A stretch of 32,264 nt of DNA from an uncultured Sutterella sp. (GTDB lineage Bacteria; Pseudomonadota; Gammaproteobacteria; Burkholderiales; Burkholderiaceae_F): positions 1 to 32,264 of the forward strand of contig UPZS01000025.1 in NCBI GenBank assembly GCA_900538905.1, read 5' to 3'. Position numbers and translations under genes: made by a program. Within the stretch, counting starts at the first letter, position 1. Each line of letters begins with the position of its first letter. Positions 14,187-20,950 of this stretch are shown piece by piece. The notes beneath the pieces were generated by a model. The model made no database searches. It was not told where the DNA came from and saw nothing but the letters and a program-made list of their open reading frames with translations.

Positions 14187-15041
14187 TTACGGTTCGTCGC
14201 CGGTCTTTATCGGACGATTCTCGTCGCTGACCCATTCCGACCAGCTGCCGATATAGACGCCGGCAGCCGGAATGCCTGCTTCCATCATGGCCAGATGGTT
14301 GCAACAGGCCGTGACACCCGAGCCACAGCTGTTGATGATGTCGGCGTGAGGAACACCGTTAAAGACCGTCTCAAATTCTCGACGAAGCGTTTCCGTGTCT
14401 TTAAAGCACTTGTTGGGGAGGAGGTTATCGCCGCTCGGACGGTTGAGGCTGCCCGGAATGTGTCCCGCTTTCGGATCGTGGTTTTCGACTTCGCCCGTAT
14501 AGCGGTTGTGAGCGCGCGCGTCGACGAGCGTGTAGTCGCGAAGATCGAGATTACGTTCCACGAAGTCGTCGTCAAAGACGCGTTCAAGGGGCATGGTGGC
14601 GCGATAGGTGCCGGCTTCCCATTCGGGTTCTTCGACCTGAAGAGCAAGACCTGCTGCCTTCCAGGCGCAAAGCCCGCCGTTTAGGACGCGTACGTTGGCA
14701 AAACCGACCCAGCGCAGCGTAAACCATAGACGGGCGGCAAAGTTGCTTTCGCCGTCGTCGTAGACGACCACGGTTGAATCCGGATTGAGTCCGAGGCGAC
14801 GCATATTGACGCAAAAGCGTCCAGAATCCGGCAGCGGCGTGCGGCCATTGCTGCCCGAGCAGACTCCGGCGACGTCGGTCTTGAGATCGGCAAAGCGAGC
14901 TCCCGGAATGTGACCTTCGGCATAGGCGGCCCGTCCGTAAGCCGCATCGGTCAGGCTGTAGCGGACATCAAGCAGCACGAGCTTGGGATCGGACAAAAGA
15001 GCGTTGAGTTCGGTAACGGAGATGAGCTGAGAACCGGACAT
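14187..15041 (-). CDS. sseA: 3-Mercaptopyruvate sulfurtransferase-type tandem rhodanese
   Basis: A 284-residue cytoplasmic sulfurtransferase with two rhodanese domains, an N-terminal inactive one (about 1-140) and a C-terminal catalytic one (about 155-284). The active-site loop is C239-G-S-G-V-T, the signature of 3-mercaptopyruvate sulfurtransferases rather than thiosulfate rhodaneses (CRKGVT type). Other family marks are LLDVRYSL, GHIPGARFAD, YDDGESNFAARLWF and GHIPGSLNRP. It transfers sulfur from mercaptopyruvate to thiol or cyanide acceptors, linking cysteine breakdown to sulfide handling. AGGAAA lies 6 nt upstream of the ATG. It follows the EamA gene by 29 nt and is probably cotranscribed with it. 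Terminator at 14113-14155. Confidence 0.9.
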   Translation of the reverse strand: MSGSQLISVTELNALLSDPKLVLLDVRYSLTDAAYGRAAYAEGHIPGARFADLKTDVAGVCSGSNGRTPLPDSGRFCVNMRRLGLNPDSTVVVYDDGESNFAARLWFTLRWVGFANVRVLNGGLCAWKAAGLALQVEEPEWEAGTYRATMPLERVFDDDFVERNLDLRDYTLVDARAHNRYTGEVENHDPKAGHIPGSLNRPSGDNLLPNKCFKDTETLRREFETVFNGVPHADIINSCGSGVTACCNHLAMMEAGIPAAGVYIGSWSEWVSDENRPIKTGDEP

Positions 15042-15070
15042 GCTGTTTTCCTAAAGACGGTTCGATGGAA

Positions 15071-15949
15071 TTAGGATGGGTCTTTCTTTTTACGGGCTGA
15101 TGCGCGCTTGGTGATGACGCTTGCGCAAACACCGGCAAAAATAATGATAGCGATCCCAAAGAGGCTCTGCATCTCAATTGGATCCCCGAAAATCATGACG
15201 CCCATAATGACGGCAAAGACAATGGCCGAGAACGACAGAATGGAACTGAGAAGCAGGTTGCCTGATCCGTAGCTCTTCGTGAGCGCAATTTGTGCAAGTG
15301 TGGCCGAGCTTCCCGCTACGATGATGCACAGCACGCTCTTGGTGGTGTACACGTCAGGCTGATCAAAAATCGGATGCGTCACGGCGCCGAAAATGATGTT
15401 GAAAAGCGTAAAGTAAAACACCACGCGCCAGTCGGGTTCATTCAGACGCGTAAGCTCCCGGATCTGCATGTAGGCAATGGCTGACAGCAGTCCTGAGGCA
15501 AGACCGATGAGAGCTGGAAACATGTCGCCAGCATGAAACTCCGGCTGCAGTACTTCCACGACGCCCGCAAAGCCCACTACGGTAGCGACAACGAGCTGCC
15601 ATTGCACGGGCTTTTTGTACCAGAGGGCGGCTCCTACGACGAAGGCCGCCATGAAAAGCGGCGACGTATAGTTGAGTGTCATGCCGGTTGAAAGCGGAAG
15701 ATTGGCAACGGCATATAGCCACATGCCAAGAGCGACGGTGCCTATACCGCTGCGTTTGACGTGCGAACCGAAGCACGGCGTTTTAAGCGACCTGCCGGTA
15801 GTGAGTGCCCAAACAAAAATCGTGACGAAGCCGAACACGCCGCGCCAAAGAATCATCGAAAACGATCCGATTTCCGGAGCGGCCATCTTGACGCTTGCCG
15901 CCATGACTGCAAAAAGAAAGGACGCCACCAGCATCCAGAAGGAAGACAT
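15071..15949 (-). CDS. EamA/DMT-family transporter
   Basis: A 292-residue inner-membrane protein with about ten hydrophobic helices in two repeated EamA halves. Typical features are the N-terminal SFLFAVMAASVKMAAPEIGSF region, WRGVFGF and the C-terminal SLFGIAIIIFAGV before a basic tail (KRASARKKKDPS). Members of the drug/metabolite transporter superfamily export amino acids or other metabolites; the substrate cannot be predicted here. The neighbouring sulfurtransferase gene, 29 nt downstream, hints at a sulfur-amino-acid link, but weakly. No Shine-Dalgarno is evident. A TATAGT -10-like element at 15983-15988 (minus) could drive the operon. It is divergent from proC. Confidence 0.88.
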   Translation of the reverse strand: MSSFWMLVASFLFAVMAASVKMAAPEIGSFSMILWRGVFGFVTIFVWALTTGRSLKTPCFGSHVKRSGIGTVALGMWLYAVANLPLSTGMTLNYTSPLFMAAFVVGAALWYKKPVQWQLVVATVVGFAGVVEVLQPEFHAGDMFPALIGLASGLLSAIAYMQIRELTRLNEPDWRVVFYFTLFNIIFGAVTHPIFDQPDVYTTKSVLCIIVAGSSATLAQIALTKSYGSGNLLLSSILSFSAIVFAVIMGVMIFGDPIEMQSLFGIAIIIFAGVCASVITKRASARKKKDPS

Positions 15950-16110
15950 CGTATAGCCGTGCGTTTTGTTGAACGAGGTGACACTATAGTCAAAATCGGT
16001 TGCACCGAATCACGCATCAACGACTTTTGGAGTTTGCGATTTTTCCAATGATGCTCGCGGTATGATGATCGTCGCGACTTTTTCTCAACATCTTTAGGAA
16101 GACTCGACAG

Positions 16111-16920
16111 ATGCTCAAAATCGGCTTTTTAGGTGGCGGCAACATGGCGCGCGCCATTGTGGCGGGCTTGGTTTCAAGCGGCGCGGATCCGAAGCATGTG
16201 ACGGTGATGGATCGTCATCCCGAAAAATTGGCCGCGTTGCGCGAGCAGTTTGGCATCACGACGCAAGAGAAACCCGGCGACTGGATCACGGCACTTGATG
16301 TGGTGGTTTTGGCCGTCAAGCCGCAAGGTCTTAAGGAGTGCTGTGAGCAAGTGGCTTCTTTGGTTTCGCCCGAGACGACGGTGCTTTCAATCGCAGCGGC
16401 CGTTCGCGCCGACGTGATTGCCGATTGGTTGGGCACCCGACGAGTGGTGCGCTGCATCCCCAATACGCCTGCGATGGTGGGCAAAGGCTTTTCGGGTCTT
16501 TTTGCCGCGCCGCAGGCAACCAAAGACGATCGCTACCGTGCTCAGTGCGTTATGCAGACAGTCGGTGCTCTGGAATGGGTGGAAAGCGAGAACGATCTGC
16601 ATCTTGTCACGGCAGGTCCCGGTTCGGGCCCCGCTTACGTGTTCCTTTTCATGGAAGCCCTGGCCGATGCGCTGATGCAGGAGGGGCTCTCGCCCGAAAA
16701 GGCCAAGGAATTTGCACTCAGCACGGTGGAAGGTGCTGCGGCGCTGGCTCGTACGAGCGGCGAAGCGTTTGACGTGCTTCGTCACAACGTCACGAGCAAG
16801 GGCGGCACGACCGCCAAGGCAATCGAAGCGTTTGAGGCGCACGACCTGCGCGGTACAGTCAAGGCGGCGGTGCAGGCTTGCAGAACCCGCAGCGAAGAAA
16901 TGAGCGAATTGTTTGCCTGA
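16111..16920 (+). CDS. proC: Pyrroline-5-carboxylate reductase
   Basis: A 269-residue enzyme for the last step of proline synthesis, reducing pyrroline-5-carboxylate with NAD(P)H in the cytoplasm. The N-terminal Rossmann motif is IGFLGGGNMARAI, followed by VVLAVKPQ. The central RCIPNTPAMVGKG and TAGPGSGPAYVFLFMEAL are highly typical, as is the C-terminal signature NVTSKGGTTAKAIEAFE of the dimerisation/substrate domain. Length is normal. AGGAAGA lies upstream of the ATG. A TATGAT -10 is at 16061-16066 with a weak -35. Monocistronic, with a hairpin at 16976-17001. Confidence 0.96.
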   Translation: MLKIGFLGGGNMARAIVAGLVSSGADPKHVTVMDRHPEKLAALREQFGITTQEKPGDWITALDVVVLAVKPQGLKECCEQVASLVSPETTVLSIAAAVRADVIADWLGTRRVVRCIPNTPAMVGKGFSGLFAAPQATKDDRYRAQCVMQTVGALEWVESENDLHLVTAGPGSGPAYVFLFMEALADALMQEGLSPEKAKEFALSTVEGAAALARTSGEAFDVLRHNVTSKGGTTAKAIEAFEAHDLRGTVKAAVQACRTRSEEMSELFA

Positions 16921-16975
16921 CGTCTTACTCTGAACGATCGGAGGCTTGACGGCCTGTACTGTAAATCAAAAGCAA

Positions 16976-17001
16976 GACGCCGACTCAACTGAGTCGGCGT
17001 C
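16976..17001. terminator. Hairpin between convergent proC and nitroreductase genes
   Basis: A perfect 11-bp inverted repeat (GACGCCGACTC with GAGTCGGCGTC) around AACT. The T-tract is weak on both strands (AAACGTTTGG on plus, TTGCTTTTG on minus), so it fits better as the terminator of the minus-strand nitroreductase operon than of proC. Confidence 0.6.
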
Positions 17002-17015
17002 AAACGTTTGGTAGA

Positions 17016-17741
17016 TCAGAAAGCGAGATCCAAAAGTCCTTTGGGTTTGTATCCCAATGTCTGCACGCACAGCGGCATTTGCGTTGCGGTCAGTTGCAGC
17101 GTGTCGTGTACCTTTTCCGAGTCGAAGGTAAGTCGCGCCAGACAGTTGATGTTGAGCGCGGCACAGGCCATATAGACGGCCATCACTTTGGCGCCGGTGT
17201 CCAGAAGCGGGGCGTGTGCCATCACTTCATCGGACATTTTGGTGATGTTCTTTCGATTGATGAACTGCACGATCTGCATGGCCAGATCGGTCATCAGTCC
17301 TTGCGTCTTGGCCTGATCGTAGACATAGACCAAATGCACGGGAGCCTGCTTGACCATCGGCTGCAACAGACAGAAGTCTTTGCGGCAGTCTTTTTCATGC
17401 ACAAATGAGAGCACGCGGCGCTCCGGCACCCACAGCCAGACACCGTTGGCTTTGACGACGTAGGTGTCGATTTCCTTCCAGTTGAGCGTCGTCGGTGTCG
17501 TGCGGTGGTTTTCGTTGTTGCCCTTGCCGTTTAGGCCGTCGGCTGCCCACAGAATTCGCACCAGATCTTCGTCACAGATCGGTGCGTCGGAAAAGTCAAG
17601 CGACGAGCGGCGTCGCATGAAAACATCCGACAAAGGCATCGACATTTTGCCCGGTGCAGGCAATTCCCGCTCGGGAGCCTTGGGGTTTTCTTCGTTTTTT
17701 TTGCCTTTGATGATGTCCTTGAGTTCTTCAATGCGCTTCAT
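17016..17741 (-). CDS. SagB/ThcOx-type nitroreductase-fold oxidoreductase, copy 1
   Basis: A 241-residue FMN-dependent nitroreductase-fold protein of the small SagB-like group. A Lys/Glu-rich leader of about 30 residues precedes the domain, which starts at SMPLSDVFMRRRSSLDFSD with the basic FMN-contact motif RRRSSLDF. Further matches are ILWAADGLNGKGNNENHRTTPT and the C-terminal LDTGAKVMAVYMACAALNINCLAR, equivalent to the DVG..QN..L.A...GL segment. It starts 12 nt after the stop of the neighbouring paralogue (17754-18326), with AAGGTGG between them, so they are cotranscribed. SagB oxidoreductases in toxin clusters dehydrogenate azolines, but no precursor peptide, cyclase or protease gene is nearby, so a different substrate is more likely. 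Confidence 0.85.
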   Translation of the reverse strand: MKRIEELKDIIKGKKNEENPKAPERELPAPGKMSMPLSDVFMRRRSSLDFSDAPICDEDLVRILWAADGLNGKGNNENHRTTPTTLNWKEIDTYVVKANGVWLWVPERRVLSFVHEKDCRKDFCLLQPMVKQAPVHLVYVYDQAKTQGLMTDLAMQIVQFINRKNITKMSDEVMAHAPLLDTGAKVMAVYMACAALNINCLARLTFDSEKVHDTLQLTATQMPLCVQTLGYKPKGLLDLAF

Positions 17742-17753
17742 CGTTGCACCACC

Positions 17754-18326
17754 TTACTGCGGAAAACCGACCGTCACGGCCATTTGTGGATCGTAGGACT
17801 TCAAGCCGGCGGCTCCAAGAACATCCTGCGGCTCAAACCAAGCGCGCGGAACAGCGGCAAGCCCCATGGCCGAGCAAGCTAAAAGAGCGTTTTGAACCAT
17901 AACGCCAACGTCGACAGACTGACAGATGGCACCGGTGCGGCCGTTGGAGATTCGACCGGTCTTCGCTTGATTGACGGCAAAGATCAGCGTGACGGGAGCC
18001 AGAGAAACAAAGTCTTGACCGGCCGTGGTGGCTGAACGATGGTCTCCCTCGGTCAGAAGCTTTAACGCGTGTGTCTCGGCGCAATAGGACCAAACACCTT
18101 TTTGATCGAAAACGAAACATTCGACTTCACGGCTGTCGAGAGCCGAAGGTACGGTGCGGCGACCATCGGCGCCGTTTTGTCCGGCACAGGCCCACAGCAG
18201 AGTAGACAGCAGCGGAAGATCCAGAGGCTGATCCGAAAATTCACGTCGACTGCGGCGGCGTCCCAACACCTGCGAAAAGGGCATCGTCATTTCCACCGGT
18301 GGCGGGAGTTCAATGGTCGTTTGCAT
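17754..18326 (-). CDS. SagB/ThcOx-type nitroreductase-fold oxidoreductase, copy 2
   Basis: A 190-residue paralogue of the preceding protein, with the same layout: MTMPFSQVLGRRRSRREFSDQPLD (FMN-contact Arg motif), LLWACAGQNGADGRRTVPSA, then SVDVGVMVQNALLACSAMGL and an AVPRAWF segment expected near the flavin and dimer interface. ATG at 18326 is chosen because GGAG lies 7 nt upstream; an in-frame extension to 18512 would overlap the previous gene and its terminator. It is the first gene of a two-gene operon. The two paralogues are clearly divergent, so an obligate heterodimer or two substrates are both possible. A weak promoter candidate is TTGTTT/TAGAAC (18349-18376, minus, 16-nt spacing). Confidence 0.87.
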   Translation of the reverse strand: MQTTIELPPPVEMTMPFSQVLGRRRSRREFSDQPLDLPLLSTLLWACAGQNGADGRRTVPSALDSREVECFVFDQKGVWSYCAETHALKLLTEGDHRSATTAGQDFVSLAPVTLIFAVNQAKTGRISNGRTGAICQSVDVGVMVQNALLACSAMGLAAVPRAWFEPQDVLGAAGLKSYDPQMAVTVGFPQ

Positions 18327-18367
18327 ATCACAACTCCAGAGATTTTTTGTTCTAGAAAACGGACGCT

Positions 18368-18411
18368 CAAAAACAAACTCGGTCGGCTTTCGCGAACGAA
18401 TGCCAACCGAG
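18368..18411 (-). terminator. Rho-independent terminator after the BPSS1780-type gene
   Basis: A 10-bp stem on the minus strand (CTCGGTTGGC with GCCGACCGAG, one wobble) is followed by TTTGTTTTTG. It separates the thrB-containing transcript from the nitroreductase operon. Confidence 0.8.
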
Positions 18412-18456
18412 AATAATCCATTTTTGAGAAATTTTGACGATGTCAGAGAACGACTT

Positions 18457-19239
18457 TCAGCGAATGTCTTCAAATAACGAGGCGTACATGGGCCAGTACA
18501 CCGCGTAGACAAGCGTGAGCATCAGAAAGGCCAGCGGCATGATGACGAATGTCACAGCGGCATCGGTTGAGCCCAGCGCAGAAATGAGCGCCGAAGCAAG
18601 CAGACCGAATGCAACGATCATGGCACCCACGAGCAACACAAGCAGGATTACCGGAATGATGTTGCGCAGGCAGCCGAAGAATGAATAAAACACGGCTTTG
18701 CCCCAACTCATGCGTTTTTCGGAGGCCAGAAGCGGAGCAAACCAGACGGCCATAAGTCCAGGAATGTAAATGACCGTCACAGCGACGATGGCGTCCCACG
18801 GGATATTGGCCTGAACGCTTGCCCAGTCGAGTCGGTCATTGGCGTCAATTTTCCAAAGTGCAATGGAGTCGGCAGCCATCAGACCGTAAAGAGCGTTTAC
18901 GGTTATGAGAATGAAACCGTAAACAAATCCGATGCGCATGAGATTTTGGCGCACGACGGGATCGATAAAGACGTTTTTGAGTTCGGAAAGACGCGGGTCG
19001 CCTCCTTGCAGCGCGGTTCGCGTACTGCGCCCGATAAAAGCCGTGCCAAATGGCATGAAAAGTGCAGCAAAGACGATGCCTGCATAGGGAATGGCACTCA
19101 AAAAGCCCATGATGAGCAGGTAGACCATCGTAACGGCCAGAAGATTGAGTGGTTTACGGCCGACGGCCGTTGCGGCGTCTCGAAACCAATACCAACCGCT
19201 GGCGGCGGAAAGACGGCGCGAAGTGTTGCTGTCAGTCAT
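18457..19239 (-). CDS. BPSS1780-family integral membrane protein
   Basis: A 260-residue inner-membrane protein with about five to six hydrophobic helices. The N-terminal SAASGWYWFRDAATAVGRKPLN and the following GFLSAIPYAGIVFAALFMPFGTA match the BPSS1780 family, common in Betaproteobacteria and of unknown function. ATG at 19239 is taken as the start because the family normally begins shortly before the WYWFRDA-type motif; a GTG at 19281 would add 14 residues. No strong ribosome binding site is seen for either. It lies 66 nt after thrB in the same direction and is probably cotranscribed, with a terminator at 18368-18411. Confidence 0.8.
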   Translation of the reverse strand: MTDSNTSRRLSAASGWYWFRDAATAVGRKPLNLLAVTMVYLLIMGFLSAIPYAGIVFAALFMPFGTAFIGRSTRTALQGGDPRLSELKNVFIDPVVRQNLMRIGFVYGFILITVNALYGLMAADSIALWKIDANDRLDWASVQANIPWDAIVAVTVIYIPGLMAVWFAPLLASEKRMSWGKAVFYSFFGCLRNIIPVILLVLLVGAMIVAFGLLASALISALGSTDAAVTFVIMPLAFLMLTLVYAVYWPMYASLFEDIR

Positions 19240-19305
19240 GAAAATTTTTTCAAGTAAAAAAGAATGGAAAGTGTCTCGCACGACACCTTCCGAAAACGCA
19301 GGATT

Positions 19306-20283
19306 TTAGTCGACGAGCGGGAAAGTTACGCGTTTGCGATTGCGCAGAATTCTTTCAAAATATGTTGGATCGTGCGGTTTTAGGAGGCTGGCTTTCCGAG
19401 GCTGATAGAAGTCATAGAGCCGCGAGAGCCAGAAGCGCAGCGCCGCCGCGCGCAACATGTCAGGCCACCAGCGGCGCTCGGCATCGGTAAACGGAAGCAC
19501 GGCGTGATAGGCCCTCAGAAAAGCTTCGGTTTTTCTCGGATCCAAATGCAGATCGGGCGCTTCGAAGTCCGTGCACCAGTCGTTGACGGTGACGGCCACG
19601 TCAAAAAGAAGAGCCGTACAGCCCGCAAAGTAGAAGTCGAATACGCCGCTCACGTGTTCCTGTTCGGTTCCGTGCCCGACGATCATGGCGTTGTTTCGAA
19701 AGAGGTCGCAGTGGCAGGCGGCAACGGGCAAAGCCTGAAATTGCGAATCGGAAAAGACAGTCAGCTGATGATTTACTTCTTCGGAGAGCATTGCTCCGAC
19801 GGTTGAATCAAGATGGGGAAGCACAACGGGTGCCGTGGCTTGCCACCACTGCGGACCGCGCAGGTTTTCCTGAAACAGGGAAAAACCTCGGGCAGCAATG
19901 TGCATACGGGCGAGCACTTCACCCATGCTTGCGCATTCTTTTGCGGTTACGTTTTCGATACTTCGGCCTTCCAGACGATTGGCGATGGAAAAGGGCTTGC
20001 CTTTGATGTGCGAAAAAAGTTGACCCGATTTCGTGCGCACCGGAGCGGCCACAGGGCATCCTTGGCTCCGCAGGTGCGCGCACAGTTCCAGATAGAAAGG
20101 AAGCTGACTTTCACTGAGACGTTCAAAAACGGTCAGTACCCAACGGCCTTCGGTCGTATCCAGAAAATAATTGGTGTTTTCAATGCCGCTTGCAATCGGT
20201 TCCAGCGACAAAAGCTCCCCGATGTTGAAATCAGGGAGCTCTTTGCGTACCTCCAGCGGTGTCAGAGTCGTAAAGACGGCCAT
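19306..20283 (-). CDS. thrB: Homoserine kinase (APH-fold, ThrB type II)
   Basis: A 325-residue ATP-dependent kinase that phosphorylates homoserine in threonine synthesis. It has the aminoglycoside-phosphotransferase fold rather than the GHMP fold of E. coli ThrB, as is usual in Beta- and Alphaproteobacteria. N-terminal motif GIENTNYFLDTTEGRWVLTVFE; catalytic loop ACHCDLFRNN (H.D....N); metal-binding DFY in GVFDFYFAG. The Cys after the catalytic His replaces the more common Gly; the essential His, Asp and Asn are kept. It starts 6 nt after the DUF2782 gene, an arrangement typical next to polA in Betaproteobacteria. Confidence 0.94.
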   Translation of the reverse strand: MAVFTTLTPLEVRKELPDFNIGELLSLEPIASGIENTNYFLDTTEGRWVLTVFERLSESQLPFYLELCAHLRSQGCPVAAPVRTKSGQLFSHIKGKPFSIANRLEGRSIENVTAKECASMGEVLARMHIAARGFSLFQENLRGPQWWQATAPVVLPHLDSTVGAMLSEEVNHQLTVFSDSQFQALPVAACHCDLFRNNAMIVGHGTEQEHVSGVFDFYFAGCTALLFDVAVTVNDWCTDFEAPDLHLDPRKTEAFLRAYHAVLPFTDAERRWWPDMLRAAALRFWLSRLYDFYQPRKASLLKPHDPTYFERILRNRKRVTFPLVD

Positions 20284-20289
20284 GAGGTG

Positions 20290-20757
20290 TTACCAGCTGA
20301 ACTCGATGAATTTCGGCGTATCGAGCGTGGAGCGGGGATCGGCGCCCGGACGGTTGTCAACAGGGCGGTCGCTGCGGTTTTTCATCGTGTAGGGAATCTC
20401 GGTAGAACCCGGTGTCACACGCACGTCCGTCACACGGTTGTTCTGATCGTGTGTTTCTTCGATGATTGTTCCGTATTCGGAACGGTATTTCGTTACCTTA
20501 CCCGTGTCGACGCGCTTGCTGCGTTCTTCGCGGGCACGCTGCATGTCGCGCTCAGACGGCTCCAGGCGCGATGCCTCATATGTTTCTCGGGCGTCGCGAT
20601 TAGAACGCTTGACGTCGGCGTTCAAGTTGGGGGCGGGGGGAGCGTTGCGCTGCACTTCGTTTGAAGGCGGAATGTAGGCGGGCGGCGCATCGTTGACCTG
20701 GGCCCAAAGACCGGTGGCCATGCCGGTCAAAAACAGTGCGGTAAAGAGTTTACGCAT
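20290..20757 (-). CDS. DUF2782-family periplasmic protein
   Basis: A 155-residue exported protein. The signal peptide MRKLFTALFLTGMATGLWA is followed by a Pro/Asn-rich linker, a highly charged helical stretch (about 55-85, EPSERDMQRAREERSKR), and the conserved DUF2782 core: SEYGTIIEETHDQNNRVTDVRVTPG, then IPYTMKNRSDRP. The family is of unknown function and typically sits between polA and thrB, as here. GAGAGGG lies about 8 nt before the ATG. It is the first gene of the DUF2782-thrB-BPSS1780 transcript and diverges from polA. Confidence 0.88.
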   Translation of the reverse strand: MRKLFTALFLTGMATGLWAQVNDAPPAYIPPSNEVQRNAPPAPNLNADVKRSNRDARETYEASRLEPSERDMQRAREERSKRVDTGKVTKYRSEYGTIIEETHDQNNRVTDVRVTPGSTEIPYTMKNRSDRPVDNRPGADPRSTLDTPKFIEFSW

Positions 20758-20950
20758 TACAAGAACCCTCTCTATCAGTATCGATTGCCGTGGTTTCGAA
20801 ACCTCGGCGTGTGCTTCTATCTTATACGGGATTGAGCATCAAAACCTGTAGCAACCGTCAGAAAAATGAGCAATGGATCGTTTCTGCGACACTGTTGCCG
20901 CGACGGAATTCTTTAGAATCGGGTGTCCTTCAATTTGACCGAACGTTACC

